A DNA stretch of 64,000 nt from Bremia lactucae (lineage: Eukaryota; Oomycota; Peronosporomycetes; Peronosporales; Peronosporaceae), in NCBI RefSeq assembly GCF_004359215.1, contig NC_090622.1:1968274-2032273 (forward strand), read 5' to 3'. Position 1 is the first letter of the stretch, and each line of letters opens with the position of its first letter. Below are positions 51,863 through 62,121 of the stretch, in pieces. The translations under genes and the position numbers were made by a program. The notes beneath the pieces were generated by a model. That model was not told the DNA's origin. It worked only from the letters and a program-made list of their open reading frames with translations, and did not search any database.

Positions 51863-53470
51863 AATTTATCACCATCATTGGGCCATGGAATAACGGAAAT
51901 GCTTCGAAACTTAAACGTGGCAATCAAACGCACATTGTTTCCTGGGTTACCTTAAATGCGACTTCTGGGTTATGTAGCAGCCAAGAACAGGAGCTATTTT
52001 GTTTGTTTTAATTTTTTTTTTAAAGTAATATTTTATTTAATGCCCCTCTTTTGAAAAGAAACTCTCAATCTACTGGCGACTGGCGCGGTGAGTGCCAGCA
52101 CGACCATCGTCCCCATCTGGTGAACACCATGGGGTCGCCGACGCACTACCAGCATGGTAGGGAAGCGAACAAGTCAAAGGAGAGGCCGCGTCCGCTCATG
52201 GTGTTGCGCGTGTTGACACCATCCTGTCGGTGACCTTTCCTTTCAAAACAAGTAAACATAAAAAATAGACACAATACTTAGTTCAAATTTAGACTAAACA
52301 AGGTAAATTGATTAGTCCTCGTCTATACTGTTAATAAAGACAACCTTTAAAGCAATTTAGATCCATGGTGTCATGACCTCTGTGGCCATCATTGAAAGAT
52401 GATAAATTTATTAAAATATCCCTTTTTTGACTTGGAATTCGTAATCTACCCCTATTTCTTAAAAAAAATCATAATATGCTCGGCTCAATTCCGATAAAAG
52501 TTGTGCGGGATTATCGCATGGCACGTGATTCAGCTGTCGAATTTTTGCATCGGAATGACAGAGCACGGTTTGTTTTGTCCAAGCACTGAAACCTACTGCA
52601 TAAAGCCGTCAAATGCTGCTAGTATTGCCAAACTGAATCGACTCATGGTGTTGTATAAATTTGATGGCACTGCGATTGAACACGTGACTTCGGCTTTTGG
52701 CGGTCTTCAGTGAAATTCTTACGTCATTTTTGCTCTTTTGTGGCATCAATCTGAGCTTTGCCTACAAGAATTCTGGATCGAAGAACCAACGACAACAGTG
52801 TCCAAGCTCTTCGCGATACAAGGCCGCCGTGATGCGAGGATTGTGAACTTTGTTGTCCTCGTCACACGACTCCATTGATGACGCGCTATTTTCCGATGGT
52901 CGTCGACAAGTGCCTATAATCGACCAGACTTCAACAAACTCGAGATCTCCGACAGTTGGAAATGCAGACCTTTGCAATGTATAGCGGCGCAGGTATTGCA
53001 AGAGTTAAATGGACACGAGAGACTTGAAGGATTCACAAGGAAGCGCTTGTTATCATGGCAGTCGGTTGAGGATGCAGCATTCGTGAGACATTGTCCTCAG
53101 AGCCGCGAGAAATGACATGTTGCAAGCTAAAAATATAAAATATGTGTAATTTGAAGATTTACTAACTTTATTTGTCATTGTGCCTGTTCGGTAAATGATT
53201 TGAAAGTTTTGAATATGTTGTTATGGCTGGTCAATGTTATGTATGGGAAAGAGGGGCAGATTAAGAGTTTCTTTTTAAAAGAGGGGCATTAAATGAAATA
53301 TCACTTTAACATTTTAAACAAAGAAAATAGCCCCTGTTCTTGGCTGCTACATAACTCAGAAGTCGCATTTAAGGTAACCCAGGAAACAATGCGCGGTCGA
53401 TTAAGGGTGCCGGTATATGTACCTCAGATTTTCGGTAAATGCACCTCACACCTGATAAATTTTATGACTA
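51863..53470. mobile_element. Element with long terminal inverted repeats, about 1.6 kb
   Basis: About 150 bp at 51920-52075 (CATTGTTTCCTGGGTTACC, GGTTATGTAGCAGCCAAGAA, TTAATGCCCCTCTTTT) recurs in reverse complement at 53400-53255. Weaker inverted similarity extends outwards to about 51863 and 53470 (AATTTATCA at both tips). The long inverted repeats suggest a Mutator-like or similar DNA transposon. Internal frames (52501-52713 plus; 53001-52762 minus) show no transposase domain that I can recognise, so it is probably non-autonomous. A target-site duplication could not be fixed. A related terminal piece lies at 61430-61500. Confidence 0.65.
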
Positions 53471-53712
53471 CAGCCGAATCCTTCTGCCTTTAAATATGTG
53501 GAAAGATCACTGCAAGAACCGAGGTTAACAAGGCATCATTGTAGTACCTGCACGCACTTGCCCTCACCCTAGAACTTAAACAACTTAAGAACCTTATAAG
53601 ACCTAACTATCAAGTACCTTAAGTAACCACCAAAGACAATAATCCTAAGAAATCCTATCTGTAAAGTGTCTCCAACTTCAATTTAAAAATGCAAATAAAG
53701 ATCTAACAGCGC
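53471..53712. other. Unassigned spacer
   Basis: No feature recognised before the next LTR. Confidence 0.35.
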
Positions 53713-54286
53713 TGTAACGGAGCTACCTCACTCCTAAAGTCAGAGGAAGACTTTAGACTCATCGAGCCTCTGTGCTGTATAGAAATAATAGGCTCAACAA
53801 ATCGAGGAGTCGTACAGGCAATTGAAGCTTAATGAATCGTAGTTCGAGGGAATAGGGGTTCTTAGAACAAAGTAGCAACTAGTGATCAGAATCATATACC
53901 TTAGAAAGGCTTCTATCTCTACAGATCAATGAGCAAGCCTAAGGAAAGCACTTAACGCTTTAACATCAAAAGGAGAACTACACTTTATTTAAATATTTAA
54001 TCTAAAAACCTTATCCTAGCTAGATAAAATAGATTTCGGCCTAGGAAAGCACTTAACGCTTTATCATCAAAAGGAGAACTACACTTTATTTAAATATTTA
54101 ATCTAAAAACCTTATCCTAGCTAGATAAAATAGATTTCGGCCGCCAGATTCATATCTGGCGGCGATTACATTTTCTACCCAGAATAAATGGGATTTAAGT
54201 AATCATTTATTTTAGAATAGAATACATTACCCATATGGTAATAGTACCACAACAACGGTTCTCCAAAAGATGTGTGCCCCAAATCA
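53713..54286 (-). repeat. 3' LTR, family E, with an internal 101-bp duplication
   Basis: TGTAACGGAGCTACC at the left, GTGTGCCCCAAATCA at the right. A 101-bp tandem duplication (units at about 53938-54038 and 54039-54139) lengthens it from about 473 to 574 bp. The second unit runs into the hairpin GCCGCCAGAT/ATCTGGCGGC (54140-54163). Confidence 0.88.
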
Positions 54287-54319
54287 CCCTCCGAGTGACA
54301 ACATTCGCTTCATTTCCTC

Positions 54320-55404
54320 TTCGAGGTTATCCTAAAAAGCTAACCGTTCGGTTGTGTTTCTCTTTCCTTTGTTTCATAACAATCAAGCGTGAGTTGCAGA
54401 CTCTGAGCACCTTCCTCGACGATGTGGGAATTCTCAAAGAGATCACGGGTCACAGTTTGGCCATCTGGAGCTCCAGTGACACGGCGAGGACGCCGGAGAT
54501 CGCTGCTGGTGACGCTCTTCATGAGCGACACCTTACGCCAAAGGTGATAACGCGGAGTCAGTATCTGACGCGTTTACGTGAATAAGCCCGTTGGGCTTCG
54601 GTGACCTCAATGAGGTAAATTTCGATTGTTTTGTTTCCAAACAAAACAATAAGTGATAACGAAGTCTCATTTGAGAACTGGGTCCACCGGGCCTGCCGCT
54701 TCCGCAACATTTGAAATATTAGAGAGTCTGCGGATGTAGCTGCTAGTCATTTCGAACGGAAGCTTCGCTTTGATTTCGCTAAGCTTAAGGCCAAAGGCCA
54801 GTTACGCTCGGCATTTATGCCACAAAACGAAGAAAGGCCTAGCCAATATTTCAGTGCTTCGTTTGACCGTACAACCAAGGATCGAAGCCGCACTGAGGCT
54901 TTAGATCCACCTAATCTCACGTTTAGTGGTGGGAAGCGTTGTTTGACGCGAGATGACCCTGATCTTGGCGCTCAAAATCGTCAACGGCTTACGGGCAATC
55001 TTGCCGAAGAGGTACCTCGAACTCCCAAGAGTTTTCAGAAGAGGGGTACCCTAGCCAGTTCACCAGATACTGGTATTGACCCTCACGACGACGTCGCTTT
55101 AAAAGTTTCTTCGCATAAAATTGAAGGTTTCCCCGCGCATCAAGCAGCGCGGGAGGGGGCCAAAATTTCGGCGGAAGCATTTGATGCTCTACGGCACGAG
55201 GAGCAACTTCTTTGTGAGGTCCTTGTTTGGGTTGAGAGCTCTTTTGAGGCTGTTCGGGACCGTCTTTCGACGCTAAAGCGTCAGCAGCCTCGTTTAGAGG
55301 GCCAGGTGGACATCCTGGTGAGGATACAGCAATCTGCGGCACAACCGCCTGTCTCGGCGCAAGCGCCTTCAAGACCACGTGGGAGGGGCCCCGATATGGC
55401 TTAA
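54320..55404 (+). pseudogene. Antisense ORF of family E (AS-E), copy with a long open 3' frame
   Basis: The first part (to 54585) encodes ELQTLSTFLDDVGILKEITG and HSLAIWSSSD, ALHERHLTPKVITRSQYLTR; compared with the copy at 21650-20159 about 40 residues are deleted here (the ARRRAA block). After a break (54590-54800) the frame 54817-55404 is open for 195 codons from an ATG: MPQNEERPSQYFSASFDR, DPPNLTFSGGKRCLTRDD, NLAEEVPRTPKSFQKRGT, then a coiled coil (FDALRHEEQLLCEVLVWVES, VRDRLSTLKRQQPRLEGQ) and a Pro/Ser-rich tail ending RPRGRGPDMA. The tail is nearly the same as in the other E copy. It overlaps the sense hinge and chromodomain. Confidence 0.68.
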
Positions 55405-55510
55405 GAAAGCCAACGTAGAACACTGGGTGTGTACGCAGCTTGCTAGAAAGGTTTAGCGTATAAACTAGGCCCTTCTTGGCCACGGCCGTAAATGTTCCAA
55501 TAAAGCGGGC
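54989..55510 (-). pseudogene. Integrase GPY/F end, hinge and chromodomain, family E
   Basis: Frame 55483-54989 (164 codons, open) starts at AKKGLVYTLNLSSKLRTHP and has VFYVGFLKPYR, a hinge rich in Pro, Ala and Ser, then the chromodomain (YQYLVNWLGYPS, ENSWEFE). It is separated from the integrase core by stops at 55500-55670. Confidence 0.82.
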
Positions 55511-56620
55511 AATTTGGTCTAGAAGACCGCGGAAACCAAGTTGGTAGGTTTGGTAGGTAGTTCTTAAGCGTTAATACTCTGTCTCCGACCATATAGGAAT
55601 TACTACAGCTTTTGCTTTTGACATCTGCTTGTTTTTTTTTTTGTCTTGGCTATCAGCCATTGTATCCCTTACATGTCTAAGACACTAAATCGCGTCGAAA
55701 AAACTTGCTTACTTGTTTCCGAACGGTAACAGGGCTGATATCAGCAAGCCTATTGGCTAATTCTCCCTCTCCAAGCCCTGAACCACGTAGTGGTATCGTT
55801 AATGGAACGCGCGGGTGGGTAAGAACGTTTACATAGAACGGAGTATAGCCTGTAGAGGCATGAACAGCGTTATTTAACGCAAACTCCACCACTGGGAGCA
55901 TTGAGCTGCAGCGCTTTGGTGTCTGAGCACACACGCTGCGTAAAACGTCTTCAATGACGCGATTGACACGTTCAATTTGACCATCGGTCTGCGGATGGGC
56001 CTCAGTGGACATATCCGATCTGGTGTCAAGCACTCGGTAAATTGATTTCAAGAATTTACCGGGGGTCTTGATCAGAGACAATTGCGACTGGCAAATTATG
56101 TTGTCAAAACACGCGATCGATAAAAAGCTTAGCTGTACCCTCTCCATCAATGGAATCCGGCACGATCCGCTAAGCGAGCCATTTTGCTCAAACAGTCAAC
56201 AAAGACCACTATACCGGATTTACCGGCTGAGTCTTTCGGTAGTCCAAAAACAAAATCCATACTAATAGACTCCCAGCAACCTATGGGGACAGGACGACTC
56301 GCCAGTGGCGCAGCAGTATGCGCCGAGAGTTTAAACCGCTGGCAAGTTTCGCATGTGCGAACATATGCGCTGACCCATTCATAAAGTTTGGGCCTCCAAA
56401 TAAATATGGCTTGCAGAGCTGTAGGTCATTTCTCTACGGAGACGACCACCAAGGACAGTTTCGTGTACCTCATTCGGGATTTAGTGCTTCAAATCTTTAT
56501 CATGAGGAACCACGACGCGCGGAGAATCTGAAGCGTCCGTGCAATAAAGCAACAGGTCGTTATCGATAGAAAAGCGATGTAACCTTGCACGCAAACGTGC
56601 CGACATGTAAAACCCGATTC
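55510..56620 (-). pseudogene. Integrase core, family E (broken)
   Basis: Frame 56150-55677 encodes the second catalytic region in damaged form (LIKTPGKFLKSIYRVLDTRS, where SDRDP is lost), STEAHPQTDGQIERVNRVIE with the catalytic E, and VEFALNNAVHASTGYTPFY. The zinc-binding part and first catalytic D (SISMDFVFGLP equivalent) lie at 56540-56230 in other frames, with CxxC at about 56350. Confidence 0.75.
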
Positions 56621-56699
56621 AGTGCTCTTTAAAGCTCGTAGCATAGCTACACACTGTTCATCCTTGGCGTAATCCGAACGGATTTATTTAGTAATAGGC

Positions 56700-57300
56700 G
56701 ACATTATAGTATGTTATCGGGGCGTTGGAAAGCCCTAGTGGCATTACAAATACCCCCATAGCATACCGCTTGGTGTGCTAACCGCTGTAAGCGGGATATC
56801 GCTAGCTTGCATGAGCAATTGGTAGTAACCATCGCCTAAGTCCAATGCACTGTACATTGTACATTCCAACATATTTTTCTAAAGAAAATCCTTTCTAGGA
56901 ATAGGGGTTTGTGCTGGTATAGTGGCAGCATTAAGCTTATTATAAGCATGTACAATGCGTCGTTTACCATTTGGCTCTTTGACACAAAATGTCGGTGTCG
57001 AATAAGGAGATTTGCTCTCTCGTACCATTCCAGCCTCGTGCTTAGCACAAAAGAAATCGTCAATGACGTCACACTGCTCCCTTGGTAAAGGCCATCGTCG
57101 TGCGACACAGTATTTGGCTCCTGAAACCAAGTCAATTTCATGACGGACACTTCTATCCGGAGGTAAAACAGATGGTGGATTGGTACACCACATCTTGGCA
57201 TTCCATAACAAAGGAATAAAATGGATCCGCAGGATCTTTAAGGATCGATGACCCACTCCGCGCACAAAGTGCAGCTTTTGTGTCATTTAGGACAGCTTCG
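56700..57300 (-). pseudogene. Reverse transcriptase, family E, truncated
   Basis: Frame 57286-56879 (135 codons) encodes PPSVLPPDRSVRHEIDLVSG, ARRWPLPREQCDVIDDFF, ESKSPYSTPTFCVKEPNGKR and NKLNAATIPAQTPIPRKDF. The palm catalytic motifs are missing: sequence for PQGL/NAPATF-like DNA is seen at 56780-56720, and the YxDD region is deleted together with RNase H. Confidence 0.78.
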
Positions 57301-57720
57301 TCCAAAAGTGACGATGAGTTTAACTCAATCACTACCACCATCACAGATAAGTTGTCATCCTTTGAGGCTCGGCCGCACTCATCAATAGACATTTCGTCTA
57401 CAATTAAAAAAAAAGCATGTAACGAAGGGATTGCCGCAAGGCTCACTTCTTCCTCAATGTTACCGGTTACACCATTTGCAAGCGTGTGTATTTGCTCACT
57501 CGTATCAGTTACTGAAGGTATAGACGCTTCTCGTCTCCATTGTCTTGGAGTAGAGACAATACACCTCTTCGAGGCTCGGACATTCACGTCCCCGAATTTT
57601 CTAGCCTGTATTGGTTCCACACCAGACATGGTGTCTAATTCGACATCCAACCAGGAGCTAGTTAAGTTAACTCTCTACCCAGCGAACGTTTACGTGTCGC
57701 ATTAAGTGCATTAGAGAGGT
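57153..57720 (-). pseudogene. Protease-RT linker, family E
   Basis: Frame 57650-57153 (165 codons, open): DVELDTMSGVEPIQARKFGD, an acidic middle and IVDEMSIDECGRASKDDNLS, then ELNSSSLLDEAVLNDTKAAL leading into RT. This linker has no known domain; it is conserved enough to be seen in the fragment at 6310-6665. Confidence 0.65.
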
Positions 57721-57734
57721 TTGACCCAAATGCC

Positions 57735-57970
57735 CAGGTGAACCGCCAATAGTGTCACTATTGACACTTAGTATGGTGCCTCGGCCGACCACACTCGGTG
57801 GACTTGACGTGACACTCCACGTATCTCAGGGATATTGCACCCTTGAGGCCCTGGCGAACCGCCAACAGTGTCACTACTGACACTTAGTATGATGCCACCT
57901 CGGCCTAACAAACTCGGTGGACTTAGACGTGCCACTCCACGTATCTCAGGGATATTGCACCCTTGATGAT
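57735..57970 (-). repeat. 116-bp tandem repeat in the protease-RT linker
   Basis: GAACCGCCAA begins at 57740 and 57856. Each unit carries a hairpin (AGTGTCACTATTGACACT in unit 1, AGTGTCACTACTGACACT in unit 2) and CGGCC-ACTCGGTGGACTT. The same module occurs at 38866-38990. Confidence 0.9.
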
Positions 57971-57989
57971 TCGGCCTTACGCCAACAAT

Positions 57990-58660
57990 ACTTTTAGCAT
58001 TCAGTGAATCGTTATTACAACGACTGTTACTCGACGGAGTACGTGACTTTCACTTCTTTCTACTGAGTCGGGCTCAGAATTAATGTTTCCAACATTAGAG
58101 TTTAATAACTCAGATATTCCAATGTCAAAAACACTGACAGACTCATTAAATGATTCGCACCAATAGCGCTTTTGTTGCCTAGCAAAGGTGGGTTCATGAC
58201 TCTCCAAAGCTTTGCTAGGAACATTGCGCGTGGCGCCTAAAGTCTTAGACCTCCAATCGATCCATGGCTCATGGTATTGTAACCAGGCCATACCAAGGAT
58301 AAGATCATATCTCGAATCCAATCAAGGAAGAGACAGCGTTCCATACTGTCAAAGTCCAGAAACTTTATTCCTAAGTTCAAAGGAACTTTGGGAACAGTGA
58401 CACAAGTACCAGTCGCTAAGCGAACAGTAGTTGTATCACCTTGATGCGCTCAAAGCGCCTCAACGTATTGTTGACTTCCTTCAAGAAAAAGGAGTCGAAC
58501 ATAATTGCAAGACGCTCCTGAGTCAATTAAAATTGACCACGGCTTATCTAAGCCCTTTAAAGTCGCTTGAGCGACAAGCAAGCCAGGCTTGTACTCTCGC
58601 CCCGTGCCACTGAGCACCGAGCTAATTGGGGCTAGGTTCTATTTACTCTCACCTCCTTAT
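57990..58660 (-). pseudogene. Protease, family E (broken)
   Basis: Frame 58321-58001 encodes DSRYDLILGMAWLQYHEPWI and DWRSKTLGATRN, the second half of a retropepsin-like domain. The first half (58600-58330) has the GVxxNCGAS-like region in shifted frames. Confidence 0.72.
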
Positions 58661-58699
58661 GGTTCAACCGAGCCTATGTCTTCCCCAGTAGGGCGCCCC

Positions 58700-59720
58700 G
58701 CACCTAGTGGGTATCGACGTTTTCTCGCACCGTAAAGGATCTCTGGTATAGGTCGGAGTTGGAGCTCTTTCGAGCTTTACGCGAATTTTAAAGAGGGAGA
58801 ATAGGGCGTAAATGTTTCGTGCTTACGCACATATAATATCTACGGATGGTCTTATGCTGTTCCACTGCTTGAAGAGTCCCTTCTTTTTAATGAGGCTTCA
58901 ATCCAAAAGTTCCGCTCTATTAGACGGAACCATGTGCTTGAAGAGCTTGTTCGGTAAACATGTGTCCTAACGCGAGGAGACTTAAGGTCAAACTCGGCGC
59001 GTAGCGCTATGACAATTGCCTCTTCGAACGTAGCCGGACGAGATCGGAACAATTCCGTCCCAGGCCACGCCCTCATTGAGAACCCCCATAAAGATGGTCA
59101 CTACAATTGCCTCTTGCACTGGGTCTTGATGCACAGATGCAATGAGAGTTCTTAACTCCTGGACAAAGCCCCCTAGGATTCTTTTACCCTGTCAAGTCGC
59201 TAGGAGCTGTGCTCGCATGCGAAAAGCCTGATCAGGTGGTGCAAACATGCTCTTCTATTTGCTGTTTCATCGATTTTCAAGAGGGAAAAGCGTCGTTTAT
59301 GGACGTGCTGCACGATAGTGCCCACTCCATGGCTTTACCTCCAAGTTTGGAAATGTCAATAGCCACCTTTTGCCGTTCTGTTAAGAACAAGGCGAAATCA
59401 ATGGAAATTTCCATCTGCTAAATCCGGAAACAGAGACTTTCTCCCTCTTTTCCCTCAAATGTCTTCACATTTACAACAATAGGGTAAGCCTTAGGCTCTG
59501 AGTCAGGTAAAGACATGTACCGGGTTGGCATAGATGCCGCTAAGTGGTCCTGTACCTGACCGATCAGGGAGGCTTCGTACCGCATGAAGGCTTCAAGCCT
59601 TGCATGCAGGACCTCTGGTCCCTGGGAGATTTTAAATTTCACGTGCTGAAGCCCAAATAAGGTTTTGAGCTTGTCATAATCGGCGCGTTGCGCTTCTGAG
59701 AATTCTGGAACCTCTTCCAT
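58700..59720 (-). pseudogene. Gag, family E (broken)
   Basis: Starts at ATG 59720 ([20 protein letters not shown]). Frame 59720-59418 continues [20 protein letters not shown] and [13 protein letters not shown]. The capsid C-terminal domain (frame 59076-58852: GTELFRSRPATFEEAIVIAL, RAEFDLKSPRV) follows after stops at about 59415-59180. The zinc knuckle is not preserved. Confidence 0.8.
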
Positions 59721-59761
59721 TTTCGTAAGAAATTAGTCTTGTAAAGACTCATGCGTAGATT

Positions 59762-59780
59762 GACTACGAGTGCTACCAGG
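59762..59780 (-). other. Primer binding site
   Basis: The minus strand reads CCTGGTAGCACTCGTAGTC directly inside the 5' LTR. Confidence 0.72.
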
Positions 59781-60257
59781 TGTAGCGGAGCTACCTCGCT
59801 CCTATAGTCAAAGGAAGTCTTTCAGACTCAGATAGTCACTTATTTATATTGAACTGGGTTTAACAACTCAGGTAGTCGTACAAGCTATAAAAGCTAAAGG
59901 AATCTTAGTTCAAGGGATTCAGGGGCTCGTAGAACCAAGTGGCAACTAGTGCCGAAGAGGATATACCTTAGAAAGGCTTCTATCTCTTACAGATCAATGC
60001 GCAAGCCTGAGGAGGGCACTTAACTCTTTAAGATCAAAAGGGAACTGCACTTGATTTAATTTTTTAAATCTAAAACTTCTACCTTAGCTAATTATATAGA
60101 TTTTGGCCGCCAGATTTTTATCTGGCGGCGACCACATTTGTTACCCATAATAGGGATTTAAGTAACTAACTATTTTAAAATTAGATAAAAGTGTGTTATA
60201 CCCATAAAGTAAATGTACCCTAACAACGGTTCTCCAACCGATGTGTGCTCCATTACA
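59781..60257 (-). repeat. 5' LTR, family E, minus orientation
   Basis: TGTAGCGGAGCTACC at the left, GTGTGCTCCATTACA at the right, 477 bp, with the perfect hairpin GCCGCCAGAT/ATCTGGCGGC (60106-60129). Confidence 0.9.
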
Positions 60258-60354
60258 ATAATTAGGTTAGTTTAAAATAAATAGAAACAGAAAATCTTTA
60301 TTATATTAAATACAGTTTACTTTTGACCCTTTTTGAAGCAAGTGTTTTAGGGAG

Positions 60355-61274
60355 TGTAACGGGGTGTATCATTCCATGGAATTAACACTTAATGGTTGTT
60401 AACTATTATGATATCTAAAAGGAATATAACATATGGAGAATGTTACTTTACGTAGTTATATTCGGAAAGCTTATTCATTGGTAGATATAGGCCATTATAT
60501 CTACTTTCTCCTCGGTCCAGTCAGCTATGGATGCGCGCAGCGCGCAATGATAGAGATAGATAAGACTTTATTACATGTTTTGTATTAGTTTATACTTAAG
60601 TTTGTATTTAATAGATAGACACAGAAAAGCTTAATTATATAAATACAATTATCTCTTAACCCTCTTCAAAGCAAGTGTTTTAAAGAGAGTCTTCCTTTGC
60701 ACGTTCTAGTGTACGTGAAGTGACGTGAGGCACCACTCGCACTGAGGCAGTCCGAAGTGGACTTGAAGCTGTAACGGGGCGCACGTCTGATGGAGAACCG
60801 TTGTTGGGGTAGATTTACTTTAAGGGTAAAATACCCGTTTACTTAATTTTAGTTACTTAAATCCCATTTATTATGAGTAACAAATGTGGTCGCCGCCAGA
60901 TAAAAATCTGGCGGCCAAAATCTATATAATTAGCTAAGGTAGGAGTTTTAGATTTGAATAATTAAATCAAGTGCAGTTCCCTTTTGATCCTAAAGAGTTA
61001 AGTGCCCTCCTAAGGCTTGCGCATTGATCTGTAGGAGATAGAAGCCTTTCTAAGGTATATCCTCTTGACACTAGTTGCCAATTCGATCTACGAACCCCTA
61101 AATTCTTTGAACGAGGATTCCTTAAGCTTTAATAGCTTGTACGACTCCCCGAGTTGTTAAACCCATTAGTTCAATATAACTTAGTGACTCTCTGAGTCTG
61201 AAAGTCCTTCTCTGACTTTAGGAGCGAGGTAGCTCCGCTACAGAAGCAGTACAAGTGGGCTGTGCCCCGTTACA
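60355..61274 (+). repeat. LTR A (middle of three nested LTRs)
   Basis: TGTAACGGGGTGTATC at the left, CTGTGCCCCGTTACA at the right. Without the inserted E LTR it is about 442 bp. No internal element sequence is present, so it is a solo LTR. Confidence 0.85.
60770..61242 (+). repeat. Solo LTR E (innermost of three nested LTRs), with target-site duplication
   Basis: TGTAACGGGGCGCACG at the left, GTAGCTCCGCTACA at the right, 473 bp, flanked by GAAGC at 60765-60769 and 61243-61247. It contains the perfect hairpin GCCGCCAGAT/ATCTGGCGGC (60892-60915). It is younger than the A LTR it interrupts. Confidence 0.93.
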
Positions 61275-61429
61275 GTGAGAGTCTTCCTTTGCACGTACTA
61301 GTACGTGAAGTGACGTATGGCACCGCTCGCATTGAAGCAGTGCAAAGTGGACTTGTACTCAAGCAGTACAAGTCGGCACTGCTCCGTTATACCAACGGTA
61401 CGAAGGTTCAGCTTCCTAATTGGCTGCAG

Positions 61430-61500
61430 TTAAAAGGATTATTTGGGGTGAGGTATGTTTACCAAACAGCTGAGGTACATATACAGGCTCCCTTCCATTA
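61430..61500 (-). repeat. Fragment of the terminal repeat of the TIR element
   Basis: GGGGTGAGGTATGTTTACC and CTGAGGTACATATAC match the reverse complement of 53405-53455 (GTATATGTACCTCAG, GGTAAATGCACCTCAC). No further part of that element follows. Confidence 0.6.
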
Positions 61501-61545
61501 AATATAAACAAACATTATTGTGCCTTTCTTCTGACCACTAGTTCG

Positions 61546-62002
61546 TGTAATGGGGCACTACGACTTGTACCGCTTCAGTACAAGTCCACTTCGCACAGCT
61601 TCAGTTGCGAGTGGTGTCTCACGTTATTTCACGTACACTAGTACGTGCAGAGGAAGACTTCTCTTTAAGGTAACTAGCTTAAAGAGGGTACAATGAAAAA
61701 CTGTATTAATACAATTTAGTGTCTCTTTTTCTATCTTTGCAAATGCTAACTTAATTATAATCTAATACTAAGCATGTAATTGAATTCTTATCTCTATCTT
61801 GTCTGTAACTCTCTCTTTGATTACTCCTACAGCTGAAAAGTCTGCGGAATAAATAGGTATAATGGTCCATACCTATTTATGGATAAGAATTCTGAATATA
61901 ACTGTATAAAGTAATATCCTGCAAATATTATCTACCTTTTAGATAATATATTAATTAACAACCTTTAAGTGATAATTTCATGTAACGATACAACCCGTCA
62001 CA
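61546..62002 (-). repeat. 3' LTR, family A
   Basis: TGTAATGGGGCACTACG at the left, CAACCCGTCACA at the right, 457 bp. The outer flank is GTTCG (61541-61545). Confidence 0.87.
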
Positions 62003-62020
62003 TTACCCCTCCTTTAAACG
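62003..62020 (-). other. Polypurine tract
   Basis: The minus strand reads TTTAAAGGAGGGGTAA before the LTR start TGTGACGGG. Confidence 0.72.
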
Positions 62021-62121
62021 ACAACCACTCTGACAGTTCATTGGATGGAGTGGACAGTATGTGACCCCTTAATTTTAAAACGATGTTGATTTGTCAGAAC
62101 CATCATTTTAAATTCCATCGC

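Larger units (their letters stand above)
53713..60257 (-). mobile_element. Almost complete family E chromovirus, minus strand
   Basis: From right to left: LTR E (60257-59781), primer binding site, gag (59720 to about 58700), protease, linker with a 116-bp repeat, RT, integrase, chromodomain and LTR E (54286-53713), with the antisense ORF on the plus strand (54320-55404). About 6.5 kb. RNase H is deleted (RT joins integrase at about 56700). Both LTRs are of the same family. The flanking pentamers (AGCGC, AATAA) do not match. Confidence 0.85.
60258..61391 (+). repeat. LTR A (outermost of three nested LTRs), left end missing
   Basis: 60258-60354 and 61275-61391 are the middle and end of one A LTR (ending TGCTCCGTTATA). 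It is interrupted by a second A LTR. Junction flanks GGGAG (60350-60354) and GTGAG (61275-61279) differ at one base and are a probable target-site duplication. Confidence 0.8.
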
